Shown here in pieces: positions 25,101 through 34,662 of a DNA stretch of 64,000 nucleotides. A model generated the notes under the pieces. That model ran no database searches and was not told the origin of the DNA. It worked only from the letters and a program-made list of their open reading frames with translations. Made by a program: the position numbers and the translations under genes. Within the stretch, counting starts at the first letter, position 1; each line of letters begins with the position of its first letter. This DNA comes from Bombardia bombarda (lineage: Eukaryota > Ascomycota > Sordariomycetes > Sordariales > Lasiosphaeriaceae): NCBI GenBank assembly GCA_030512295.1, contig JAULSR010000005.1:2170001-2234000 (forward strand), written 5' to 3'.

Positions 25101-25651
25101 AGGCTCGCATGGCGCTCAGGGGCATCCGCCGCAGCGTGCAGAAATGGGCCATGGCGACGATTGTTGTACCCTACGACTCAACGCGCCTGCGCAACATTGA
25201 CGCACAGATCGATAGCATGCCCGGCATCTCGCCGGCCGAGCGGGCAGTCCTGAGACAGTTTGTACGTAACTTTGGGCGCAAGGAACGCAAGCGGCCGCGA
25301 GACCGGCTGCTGCGCGACCGGAACACGCGTGGCATCTCGATGGAGGTGCGCAAGAAGACGGCGTTTCTAGGCTACACGTGGCGGCGGATGCGGCCGCCGA
25401 CGCCGACGTGTATTGGCTTGGAGCAGATTTGGGACGCCGAGAATCTGGTGGACTGTGGCAACGAGGTTTGCAGAAACCCTGTGAATTGCGAGGAGACAAT
25501 GGCGAATCAACTTGGTACCCAGTACGGCGGCGGGGCTTGGAGAGGAGCTGGGCGTGTTGAGCTGGATGGTCATGGTGGATTTCAGGAGTTCCGTGAGGAT
25601 GATACCTTGGCGATGAGATCTTTGCATAGAGGAAGACTGAGCTTGCTTTGA
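22195..25651 (+). CDS. PUK1: AGC-family Ser/Thr kinase with in-frame UAG, PUK1/stk-21-like; probable RNA-edited gene
   Basis: Exons 22195-23567, 23654-24326 and 24389-25651 (1103 codons). The start is uncertain: an ATG at 22384 with an intron at 22397-22474 also keeps the frame. The kinase domain begins near codon 377: YEVIKILGKGSFGVVRLV (Gly loop), YAMKVIRKSDM (Lys), HRDIKPDNFLI, ISDFGLAF, SQYMAPEVVEGKKYDARCD. Codon 651 (24231-24233) is TAG where the family has the first Trp of DWWSxG. The frame then continues WSIGVILYECLYGHTPFL and for 452 codons in all. A long insert sits between DFG and APE, as in NDR/LATS-type kinases. From family knowledge, PUK1 of Fusarium and stk-21 of Neurospora carry UAG here, recoded to Trp by A-to-I editing in fruiting bodies. 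I infer the same here; unedited mRNA would give a truncated kinase. A true nonsense or sequencing error is the alternative. An NTNS repeat (22762-22797) and a Pro/Cys-rich tail are low complexity. Confidence 0.85.
22762..22797 (+). repeat. Tandem 12-mer encoding Asn-Thr-Asn-Ser repeats
   Basis: Three copies of AGCAATACCAAC inside the kinase gene's N-terminal region. They encode a low-complexity NTNS run and are a likely site of length variation between strains. Confidence 0.85.
24220..24245 (+). promoter_or_regulatory. Predicted mRNA hairpin presenting the in-frame UAG in its loop (candidate A-to-I editing site)
   Basis: In the kinase mRNA, 24223-24227 (GATGC) can pair with 24238-24242 (GCATT; one G-U). 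After one mismatch, 24220-24221 can pair with 24244-24245. The 10-nt loop 24228-24237 holds TAG with its A at 24232, preceded by T. Fungal A-to-I sites are known to prefer a U at -1 and a hairpin-loop position. Pairing was found by eye, so its stability is not calculated. Confidence 0.55.
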
Positions 25652-26087
25652 CCTGGGAGCGCGGCGGCTCAACAGCGTCTGGATGTTGTGTTTGTTTGGT
25701 TGTGTTTCATGTTTTGACTTTTGAGTGTGCCTGCGGGCTTGAAAGAGGGTAGAAAAGGGAGAAGCTGAAGCTCAAGGAGGGAGGAAAGGCGAGAGACAGG
25801 GCAACTCGTGTCAGTCGGACAAAACAAACAGACCACCACGTGATAATTGATATCAAAAAAGCCCAACAGAAATAGACATTAGAGTGTAGTTACTATTACT
25901 ACTAAATTGGGTTGTTTAAACCTATTTGTTTGCTTGAGTTTCCTGGAAATTAAGGTAGTGAGCAGGGGTACCTGGGGTCGGTCGGGTCCCTTGTTGTTTC
26001 TCTTGTACGTCGGCGTATACTGTATGTGTAGTGTAATGACTGAATAGCTAAGCAAGAGGGGGAGACCTTGATGTAACTATTTACTCC
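25652..26087. other. Convergent 3' intergenic region
   Basis: Lies between the ends of the kinase (+) and the sphingolipid phospholipase (-). AT-rich in its middle (25850-25930). No gene seen. Confidence 0.5.
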
Positions 26088-27830
26088 TCACCACTCCCTG
26101 TCATCAAGGTCATCGCCATCCTCCAGCACAGGGACTGGAGGTTCGCCACCACCCGCGGCGGCGGCAGCTTTGGCATTCCTGATCTCCCACTCGTACTCCT
26201 TGAGAGCCTGCAGCTCGCTCCTGAAGAATAGCAGCGAAAGCAGCCCGTCTATGGTGCCCGCCGTCAGGCCCAGGCTGCTCACGAGCATGAGGATGAAGGA
26301 GACGTAGTTGTGCGGGCTGAACCAGACGGCTACTAGGCATCCGATCGTGACTGCTAGCCATGCGAAGAAGTGTCGGCCGCGCCATGTGCGCTGGCTGCGC
26401 TCACGACGGACGTAAAAGTGGATCTGGGCGAGCATCTCGTCGTAGGATGAGCTTGGGAGTAGTGGGGGTGGTTGTTTGGAGAGGGCGAGGAGTTGTTGTT
26501 GCTGTTGGGTGTGGGTATGAATATGAGCATTATCGCGGCCGTCGAGGCTCGTTTTTGATGCGCCGCCGGAAGAGGAGCCCCGGAATGAGCTTGCCGTGGG
26601 AGATTGTAGGTATGTGCCGTTGTGTAGGGCGGCGACGTTGTTGGTGTCGATGTCGTCGCCTCCTCCTGCTGCTGTTTCTTTCTCGCTGTGGGGTGGGTCA
26701 ACGGCGCCTGCGCCGGACGACAAGGAGGATGGTGATGGTGATGATGATGATGACGGTACGGGCTGAAAGACCAGCGTCGCTTCGACGGCAAAATGATCGC
26801 TCAGCGAACAGCCGAGTTCAGGATGGCGCATCGTCATGCCCACGTTGATTCGGCGGACTACCCACCCGCCGCCGAGGGCGGATACATCGCCGGTTGAGGC
26901 GAATATATAGTCTAGACGCTTGCCGCGAATGTCTATATGGGGTGGAACAGTGTTAGATTCAGCCCATTCAACATGAATAAAGGGGCGAAAAGGGATCATA
27001 CCGATAGTGTCGGGAGCAACCGTCAGCTCAGATTTTCCGGGGCCCAGGAGTTTCTGCTGTGCCTTGGGCCAGCGCCACGTGTTGTAGGGGCCGTCAGAGG
27101 CAGCGCCGTTCTCGCGGAGGTTGAACTCGGCGGTGGGGATGGGGCGGCGGCGGGCCTTCTCGGCCGGGAGGTCGGCGGGGCCGAGGGAGCTGTCGGGGTG
27201 CAGGACGCGCCATGAGTCGCGGACAGGGGCGTGGGCGGTGATGACGCGGTGCTGCAGCGAGAGCGGCACCATATTAAAGTCGCCCAGGGCCAGGACCAGG
27301 TGGCCGCGCTCGGCGGCGCCGCGGAGCAGCTTGGACATCTCCCATGCCTGGGCGGTGCGGTGGCAGACGTACGAGTCCTTGGGGCCGTGCTCGTAGGGCG
27401 AGTGGGTGTGCGTGTTGAAGACCTCGACGATATGTTTGGGGCCGGGGCCGTAGCGGATCTTGGCCGAAGCGACGCCCTTGCCGACGTACCAGTCGCCGCG
27501 CCAGAAGGCGGTCGGGCGGCCGTTCAGCGAGTAGCGGAACATGGTGGACTCTTCTATGGGCCATCGGGAGAGGATGGCGAGGCCGCCGCCGAACGCGGCG
27601 CTGTGGTAGAACTTGCCGTAGGGAAGGATGAAGCGCGTCTGGCGCCGTATGCTCCGGTAGTCGTCTTGTGTGAAGCACTCCTGCAGCGCCACGATGTGCG
27701 GCTGCGGGTCGGCGATGGCGAGCTGGCGGCCAATCTCGTCCAGACGCTCGCGACGCAGCTTGGAGATGTATTTCAGGCCCCAGCAGTTGAGCGTGAGGAC
27801 CGAGATCTCGGTTGGCAATTCTTCTTCCAT
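26088..27830 (-). CDS. ISC1: Inositol phosphosphingolipid phospholipase C (neutral sphingomyelinase type)
   Basis: Two exons on the minus strand, 27830-27002 and 26932-26088, about 557 residues. The 69-nt intron (26933-27001) is a multiple of three, so the frame stays open through it, but GTATGA...CATATAG and the join TVAPDTIDIRGKRLDYIFAS support splicing. The endonuclease/exonuclease/phosphatase fold is clear: SVLTLNCWGLKYIS (N15), IVALQECF (E51), AFGGGLAILSRWPI, VFNTHTHSPYEH, LALGDFNMVPLSLQH (D184, N186) and SLSDHFAVEA (about D322, H323). Two membrane helices near the C-terminus (HFFAWLAVTIGCLVAVWF and YVSFILMLVSSLGLTAG) match Isc1. Isc1 cleaves inositol phosphosphingolipids to ceramide at ER or mitochondrial membranes. 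A Ser/Pro/Gln-rich insert separates catalytic domain and helices. The start at 27830 is chosen because the family begins just before the first strand; the frame is open upstream through an Ile run. Confidence 0.9.
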   Translation of the reverse strand: MEEELPTEISVLTLNCWGLKYISKLRRERLDEIGRQLAIADPQPHIVALQECFTQDDYRSIRRQTRFILPYGKFYHSAAFGGGLAILSRWPIEESTMFRYSLNGRPTAFWRGDWYVGKGVASAKIRYGPGPKHIVEVFNTHTHSPYEHGPKDSYVCHRTAQAWEMSKLLRGAAERGHLVLALGDFNMVPLSLQHRVITAHAPVRDSWRVLHPDSSLGPADLPAEKARRRPIPTAEFNLRENGAASDGPYNTWRWPKAQQKLLGPGKSELTVAPDTIGMIPFRPFIHVEWAESNTVPPHIDIRGKRLDYIFASTGDVSALGGGWVVRRINVGMTMRHPELGCSLSDHFAVEATLVFQPVPSSSSSPSPSSLSSGAGAVDPPHSEKETAAGGGDDIDTNNVAALHNGTYLQSPTASSFRGSSSGGASKTSLDGRDNAHIHTHTQQQQQLLALSKQPPPLLPSSSYDEMLAQIHFYVRRERSQRTWRGRHFFAWLAVTIGCLVAVWFSPHNYVSFILMLVSSLGLTAGTIDGLLSLLFFRSELQALKEYEWEIRNAKAAAAAGGGEPPVPVLEDGDDLDDREW

Positions 27831-28611
27831 GATGATGATGATGATAACCTCTTGAGAGTTCGATTTGAAGAATTGGGGAAAAAAAGGAAAAATGTGAGAA
27901 CTCCTTTTCTTCCGTCTCTTTATTTCGGCCAAAAGCAATCCGAGACACCCGGAATGTCACAGAAGCTTCAGAAACTCGGCGTTACATATATGCAATCTTA
28001 AAATGGCGGCGCTTAACATGAACTTTTATGATATAGAGGTCACTTATGAAAGAGAGTTTCGACGTCTGGTACGTACATATATATATGTGCTGGTATGTAC
28101 TGGAATTCTGTAAACCACTGGGCAGATGTCATGAAAGCTTAGTGTTTCCCCAGACTCCAATCAAATGGATGTGCGACCAGACCAGCCACCAGACGGTTTC
28201 TGTCCAACGCAGGCTATCGAGGTTGCCCCTGCTGCTGTGCTAGGCATTCTTGCGCTAAACTATAAACGCCCAAAGCTGGGAAATTTCCCCACGCAAGGCG
28301 TGCGGTTTAATTGGCCAATCCCCAGCCAACCCTGCGCTAGTGCAGTGCCCCTCACCCGTGCCCCCAGCTCCATTTCCCGATTTCTTTAGCGCGCCATCCC
28401 TGAACTCAGCGGCCTTGTCACTCACCAATCCAAGACCCAAACGCGGCGCGGCACCTTGATCATCAGCCTCGCGGCCGGTAATCTCCAAACTTTTTTGATC
28501 AGCGCCATTCATCTCCTCCTGCCACTTCCGACATCTTCGCAATTTACATCACTCACACAACCGACAAGCTGTTTTCCTATCGCCAGACTAAACTTACGGT
28601 TAAGCTCAGAA
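27831..28611. promoter_or_regulatory. Divergent promoter region between ISC1-like and SWD3-like genes
   Basis: 781 nt between two start codons that point away from each other. It starts with a GAT-repeat next to the ISC1 start codon and contains no supported gene. It may coordinate both genes, but only the arrangement is seen. Confidence 0.55.
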
Positions 28612-30431
28612 ATGTCGGAGCTCGCCTCGGCAGCGCAGGCAGCTGCCCTCGTTGAGCCCCCATTCAAGCGTCGCAGAGTCCACGATGACAGCATCGCATC
28701 GACCCCGCGCTACGGCTCACCCGACAAGAAGAATTCCTCTATCCTCCGCAGCCGACCTCGCAGTCGTTGTCCGAGCGGAAGCAAAACCCCTCCTCTTCTG
28801 GATGGCGACGAGAAGGATCTGAGATACGGAACCTCGACACCATCAAGCTCCCAAGGCTCACGGTCCAGATCACCCTTACGATCCAGGGAACCCTCCTACT
28901 CACACTCCCCCTCCCAATCACGCTCCCTCACGAGGTCGCCGCGCTCTACATCTCGCTCTCCCATACCGTCCAGCCCGAGGTCGCGAAGCCGCTCACCCTC
29001 CACCCCCTCCCGACGCAGCCCCGACTCACAAGAAGTGCCATCGCGCCGCCTCTCTCTGTCGGCATCAGGCCTTCCCGCTCCGGCGACAGCAGCCGCTCGA
29101 CGCCAACCTCCAACGCCACAGTTTCGCCGTCGGCTGGAGCTTCGCGGACACACGGCCGCCATCAGCCAGGTGCGCATATCACCCGACGGACGATGGATTG
29201 CCTCCTCGTCGGCCGACGGCTCCGTCATGATCTGGGATGCCGACACGGGCGCCCACCTCGACACCCTCGTGGGACATATGGCGGGCGTCTCGTGCGTCGC
29301 CTGGGCGCCAGATAGCGACACCCTGGCGACGGGGTCGGACGACAAGGCGATCCGGCTGTGGGATCGCGTGACGGCCAGCCCGGTGCATGTCTGCAGCGAT
29401 GGCGCGGGAGGACGCGCCGCCGGAGGAGGAATCAGGGCGAAGACTATGCGGGGCGGCTGGACGGGGAGAGGGGGTCCGTTGCTGGGCCACCATAATTACG
29501 TCTACTGTCTGGCGTTTTCGCCAAAGGGGAATATTCTGGCCAGCGGTAGCTACGACGAGGCTGTTTTCTTGTGGGACGTGCGCGCTGGCAGACTGATGCG
29601 GAGTTTGCCCGCGCATAGCGACCCGGTTAGTGGGATTGACTTTTGCAGAGATGGGACTCTGGTGGTCAGCTGTTCTACGGATGGCTTGATGTGAGTGCCG
29701 CCCACCTTTTCCCAACGCACCTCTTTCATTTCTTTTTAAACATGTGTGGACTGACATGGAAATCGCACAGTCGGATTTGGGACACTCAAACTGGTCAATG
29801 TCTCCGCACGCTGGTACACGAAGACAAATTTCCTGTATCCCATGTCTGCTTCAGCCCCAATGGCCGTTTCGTGCTGGCCTTCAGCCTCGACGACTCGATT
29901 CGACTATGGGACTATATCACGTACGTCTCGGGATCGGTCAAGAAAACCTATGAGGGCCACACGAACCACGGGTATTCGATTGGTGGGTGCTTTGGTGTCT
30001 TGAGAGAAAACGACGACGAAGGGGTTAATGACAGCAGCGGCGGCGATAAAACACAAGTCCGATCATTTGTGGCATCGGCGAGCGAGGATGGCGATATTGT
30101 GCTATGGGATGTTGACAGCAAGCAGGTTATTCAACGAATCGCAAGGGCGCACAAGGGGGGTTGCTTTTGGGTAGACGTAAATGGCGCAACTATGGTGAGC
30201 GCCGGCGAAGATGGCGTCGTGCGGGTTTACAGGAATACAACACCGAGGGAACGCTATTCTATGGAGGGAGGGCCCAGCAACTTAGATGGCGCGAATGAGC
30301 TAAACGGCCGAGAGGAAGAGGAGGAAGGGAGCACGACGCCGTATGCGGTCACAGCAGATGAGGAGCTACAGCGCCAGGTTGAGGCGGATGCAGCGTCTCC
30401 TATGCAAATCGTGAAGGAAGAACAGCCATGA
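28612..30431 (+). CDS. WD40 protein, COMPASS subunit SWD3/WDR5-like, with Arg/Ser-rich N-terminus
   Basis: Two exons, 28612-29690 and 29771-30431, about 579 residues; the join gives GLIRIWDTQTGQCLRTLV. Residues 1-170 are rich in Ser/Arg/Pro (runs such as RSRSPLRSREPSYSH). After LELRGHTAAISQVRISPDGR come at least seven WD40 blades: SSADGSVMIWD, GSDDKAIRLWD, LLGHHNYVYCLAFSPKGN with SGSYDEAVFLWDVRAG, SCSTDGLIRIWD, SLDDSIRLWDYI, SASEDGDIVLWDVDSKQ and SAGEDGVVRVY. The blade order and the YEGHTNHGYSIGGCF segment resemble the Swd3/WDR5 group, which supports histone H3K4 methylation by Set1/COMPASS. The SR-like N-terminus and a Gly/Arg-rich insertion between blades 2 and 3 are absent from yeast Swd3 and human WDR5. 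Another WD40 family is possible. Confidence 0.8.
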
Positions 30432-30986
30432 GTGGCGAAAGAATGGCGAGTGGCGAAGTTGCTCGAGAGGTCGTTATACCCCTTTACACCTGAAGCAGCA
30501 ACGGAGAGATAATACCTATTGAGGTCATAGATATTATGACAGCCTGGCCAGTCTCGGCCACTTGTGAGGGATGAGGAATGTACGAAGGCCAACATTCCGT
30601 GCTGACACCGTCCGCCTGAAACATGTTGCCACTTGAAGTATAACAATGGCACTCAGACAAACTGGGTTCAAGTCATCATCACACCGGACAGGCGATGCTA
30701 GGTGCCCCGCGAGCATACCGTTATGCTGTTTTTTCCCCATATTCCTGTGTCCATCTTCGGGAGCGTCTGGCATAGCAGCCCATCCTCGGTAGTCGAAGCC
30801 TTGGAATAGATGGCTGAGATGACAGTCAGGGTGTGACGTGGTCAGGGTTGTAGTCTAAGACATGACATATACCCACCCCATTCATGTGCCCCTCACTGCT
30901 GTGTGTGTGTGTGTGTGTTGCGATGTGCGCAGACGACCGAACTGCTCCAGTCGTGGCAAGCAAGATGATACGATAATGCTAAAAGT
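30432..30986. other. Convergent 3' intergenic region with a (GT)9 run
   Basis: Between the ends of the WD40 gene (+) and PCC1 (-). Contains a GT dinucleotide run at 30901-30918. No gene seen. Confidence 0.55.
30901..30918 (+). repeat. GT dinucleotide microsatellite
   Basis: About nine GT units read directly, in the 3' intergenic region. Confidence 0.9.
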
Positions 30987-31407
30987 TTATGAACTGGACT
31001 TTTTATTATCGGGCTCTAAAACATCCACGTCTAGCTCCTCCATCACCTCGAGGACCAAAGCTACGCTCTCCATGAAGGAGTTGACGGCGACGCGGAGCAT
31101 GCGGTTCGTTGTGGCCTTGTAATGGACCCGCAATGTGTTTTCTCCAGCGTTTTGGAAGGGGGTATCGTGGTTGTCGCTGGCGGTTGTTGTAAGACTGCGG
31201 TGGACGAGAGCTGAGAGCTCCTTGTCGACGCTCAGGGCCCGTAGGGCGATGGATGCGAGGCGGGCATCGGGGAAGGGGATGGTGATTGTGCTATGGGGAT
31301 TGGGTTAGCTAAGGCGGGGCAAATGGAGGGGGGGACAAGACAAGCATTCGCACGTACAGAGAGCAGGGGAACTCGGCCGCAGTGTTGTTATTGTCGTCGG
31401 TCGCCAT
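30987..31407 (-). CDS. PCC1: EKC/KEOPS complex subunit Pcc1
   Basis: Small gene on the minus strand, two exons: 31407-31358 and 31290-30987, about 117 residues. The start MATDDNNNTAAEF is followed by a 67-nt intron (GTACGT...CATAG), and the join gives FPCSLTITIPFPDARLA. The rest is the Pcc1 fold: IALRALSVDKELSALVHRSL, ENTLRVHYKATTNRMLRVAV, then NSFMESVALVLEVMEELD and a short acidic tail. The RMLRVAVNSFMES motif is characteristic. Pcc1 dimerises and holds Kae1 in the KEOPS complex, which makes the t6A modification of tRNAs reading ANN codons and affects telomeres and transcription. Length fits fungal Pcc1. It is divergently arranged with CDC14, with 1.0 kb between the start codons. Confidence 0.9.
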
Positions 31408-32451
31408 GGCTTCAGCAGCGGTGTCGTCGTATTGTTGGACAGCTGAACTGGCAGCCAAGGGGGGGTTAGAGAGGGTGTCGGGTGGTCATGCGATGACGAT
31501 GCCGACATTCCCTATTCCGCACTTCGGCTCAACTCACTGCGCTGCAGCGACCCGTTCGAAGACAGAAAGCCGGTGGGGCAAAAAGTCCGCTACGGTTGAC
31601 TAACTGGTGGTGTATTTTGGCGTGCATGCAGGGCGGCGGGCGGGCAAGGTGGTGGTACTTCTACGATAAGATAAATAATTATGCATTGCGGGTAGCGGGC
31701 AGAGGGGTGCAAGCGGTGCGGCAGTATCCTTGCTGGGTCGGGCTTGACGGGTGAGTGGTGGAGGAAAGTGGTGGAGGAAAGCGGTGGAGGCTAACCCGCA
31801 AGAGCGCGTTGCCATGGAGACGACTAGAGGCTTAGACACAGACGGGGAGCTGATTGGCCGCCTAGCCGTTGTTGGACCTTTCAGGCGCGGATTTTAGGGC
31901 CACCTCTAGGCAGGCCCCTGGGAGATGAGCAGCTACGCACCCCCATGCAAATAACAACAGCGGCGCTGGGACTCAAAACACTGGCAGGCCAGCGCTTGTT
32001 TTGGTCGCTACAGCAAGTGGTCCATACCCAGACCATGTAGACTTACTACAAAACCCTCTGTCCACAAAAACACTTGGGCACATGCTCTCCTTCCACCATT
32101 GCACATCATCAACTTTTTGCGCGCACCTTGTTGTCGCTGTCGTTGCATTGCGCTTTTGCTGCTGCTGCTCCCGCTGCCTCCTCCTTGCTGATCACGCTGG
32201 ATTCCTTTTCTTTCATGAGAATTGACAGACAGTTGACCACCACCATCACCGTCACCGTCACCGCCGCCTGTTCTTGATACATATCGCTTTCTTGTCGCAT
32301 CGCATCGCAAAATAAACACACCTCGTCGACGCGCATTAGCAGCATCCTTTGCAATTGCATCTTGTTTACCTTGCATCGACCATAGCATCGCTACCTTAGA
32401 CCACCCCCAGCCGCGCAGCCCAAAGGAGCCGCTCAGAGCCAACCCGACGGC
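31408..32451. promoter_or_regulatory. Divergent promoter region between PCC1 and CDC14
   Basis: 1.04 kb between opposite start codons. Pyrimidine-rich and CT/CA-rich in its right half, which is likely the CDC14 leader. A TGCTGCTGCT triplet run lies near 32157. No supported gene. Confidence 0.55.
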
Positions 32452-34662
32452 ATGGCTCCCTCCTCTCGGCACGCCAGCAACCTGGGCCAGATCATTGAGT
32501 ATATTCCAGGTACGTTGGAGCATCCAGAAACGCAGATTTCTATCTATTTACCACCCCGCCCGTTGTTTGCTTTGCTTGGCTCGCTCGTTCGTGAATCAGT
32601 CAGTCGGCTAACAAACAGTCACCAACCAGACCGACTGTACCTTGCATCATATGTCGATGCCCCCGATGCCAACACGCTATTCCCCTATCCCGACCCTCCG
32701 GCGCCGCGGTCGCCCAGCAAGCGCTCCCAGAGGGCCGTCGACGGGCCTGCGCCAGCATCGAGCACCGCCAACCGCAAGCAACCCTACTACTTCACCGTAG
32801 ACGACACCCTCTTGTACAATGCCTTCCACCACGACTTTGGCCCGCTGCACATTGGCCACCTGTATCGGTTCGCCCTGCAGTTTCACGAGATTTTGGGCGC
32901 AAAGGAGAATAAGGACAGGCCAGTCGTCTTCTGGAGCAGGGCAGACCCGCGCAGTAAGGTGTCCTTCCTTTTTCTTTCACGACCCAACTAATTCTGACTT
33001 GTGGTGAAACTAGGTCGCGCCAATGCCTCTTGTTTACTAGCATGCTACATGGTGCTTATTCAGTCCTGGCCCCCGCATCTTGCCCTGGCGCCCGTTGCCC
33101 AGGTCGACCCCCCTCTCATGCCCTTCAGAGATGCCGGCTACAGCCAGGCAGACTACGGCATCACCGTGCAGGATGTTGTCTACGGTGTCTGGAAGGCAAA
33201 GGAGGAAGGCTGCTGCGTCCTCGAGACCTTTGACCTGGACGAGTACGAGAGATATGAGAGGGTAGAGCATGGCGACTTCAACTGGATCTCGCCCAACTTC
33301 CTCGCTTTTGCCTCGCCTCAGCACACCCCCGTGGCACGTACCCCCGAGGGGACAGATCAGTGGGCTGCTCTGCCCAAGACCCTGTCTGCCGTCAATGCCC
33401 ACCCCACACTACCACAGCCATTTAAGAACGTCCTGAGGCACTTTAGCGAAAGGAGCATCGGCCTTGTCGTGCGTCTCAACTCGGTCCTGTACAACCCCTC
33501 TCACTTCGAGGCCCTGGGCATCCAGCATCTCGACATGATCTTCGACGACGGCACCTGCCCGCCCCTGTCGACGGTTCGCAAGTTCATTCGCCTTGCGCAT
33601 GAGACGATAACAGTCAAGAAGAAGGGCATCGCCGTCCACTGCAAGGCTGGTCTTGGTCGGACAGGCTGCTTGATCGGCGCCTACCTGATCTACAGACATG
33701 GGTTCACAGCAAACGAGGTGATTGCTTACATGCGCTTCATGCGCCCAGGCATGGTTGTTGGCCCCCAGCAGCACTGGCTGCATATCAACCAGGGAGTCTT
33801 CCGAGAATGGTGGATTGAGGAGCGCGTCGAGCGAAAACTGCGCAAGGAGCAGGCTGCCGCCGCCGCCGCTGCCCTCAGCAGCAACGGCAACCATCACCAG
33901 CCCAGCACGCCCATCCGTGCCATGCAAAAGGCGAACCTTGGGCGCAGCGCCAGCAAGAACGGGACATCAACGCCCCCTAACAGGGGATCGAACCGGACGC
34001 CACTGGGCGAGATGGACCAGGACCACACCCGTGACAACACCATCGGTGTGCAAGAGGACTATCTGCCCGCGCCCACACCGGGACAGCCGAGGAAGAACCA
34101 GCGGGGTGGTCCATTGAGCGGTCTCGATCGCCATCACCCCTACAGCCGTGGCGGCATCCAGGCCACTGTCGAGGAGGAACCCAACGCAGAGCAGGAGACG
34201 CGGACGGAGATGCTCTCTGTCCATCGCACCTCGCAGGGCAGCGAATCTGACGAGGAGGTGCTCCTCCGCATGATGAGGACGCACCGCAAGCCGTCGGCCC
34301 CTCCCACGTCCCCTGAGCGTCGGGAACGATCTATCAGCCAGCAGACGACAACGACAACGACGACGGTGTACCACCAGGTCATTGACAATGACGCGTCAAA
34401 CGATATCGAGAACATTGGCACTGCCGCGCCCGGCCGAGGAAGGACGACCAAGTCGCCACGCGCTAGTTCCGCGTCGGGCGTACTGGCCAAGGTCCGAGGC
34501 AACTCGAGCGCAAAGCGCGCCGCGGCCGCCGTCGGCGTCGCTGCTGCTGCTGGGAGCGTCAGAGAGGCGGGCGTGCGCAAGACAAGTGGTCGCGTGGGCA
34601 GCGTCAGCGGGGCGGCTACGAGCGCTGCTGTGTCGACGGCGAGGAAGGTCAGCGGGTTGTAA
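32452..34662 (+). CDS. CDC14: Dual-specificity protein phosphatase CDC14
   Basis: Three exons: 32452-32509, 32630-32953 and 33014-34662, about 676 residues. Joins give IEYIPDRLYLASYVDAPD and ADPRSRANASCLLACYMVLI. The N-terminal non-catalytic DSP-like domain (YFTVDDTLLYNAFHHDFGPL, then HLYRFALQFHEIL) is followed by the catalytic domain. Its signature is HCKAGLGRTG with C337 and R343, preceded by the general-acid region around FDDGTCPP and followed by FMRPGMVVGPQQHWLH. The tail is long, Ala/Arg/Ser-rich and probably disordered, with Ser-Pro/Thr-Pro sites. Cdc14 reverses Cdk phosphorylation at mitotic exit and in septation. In yeast the pathway is restrained by BUB2, whose likely homologue ends at 367 in this window. 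A Pro/Ser-rich insert in the N-terminal domain and the Ala-rich tail are the unusual parts. Confidence 0.96.

Noticed and set aside
27231..28001. 256-codon plus-strand frame
   Set aside because: Antisense shadow of the ISC1-like gene's GC-rich third positions; the minus strand carries the conserved catalytic motifs.
30862..31122. Plus-strand 86-codon frame
   Set aside because: Antisense to PCC1, whose minus-strand reading gives the conserved motif.
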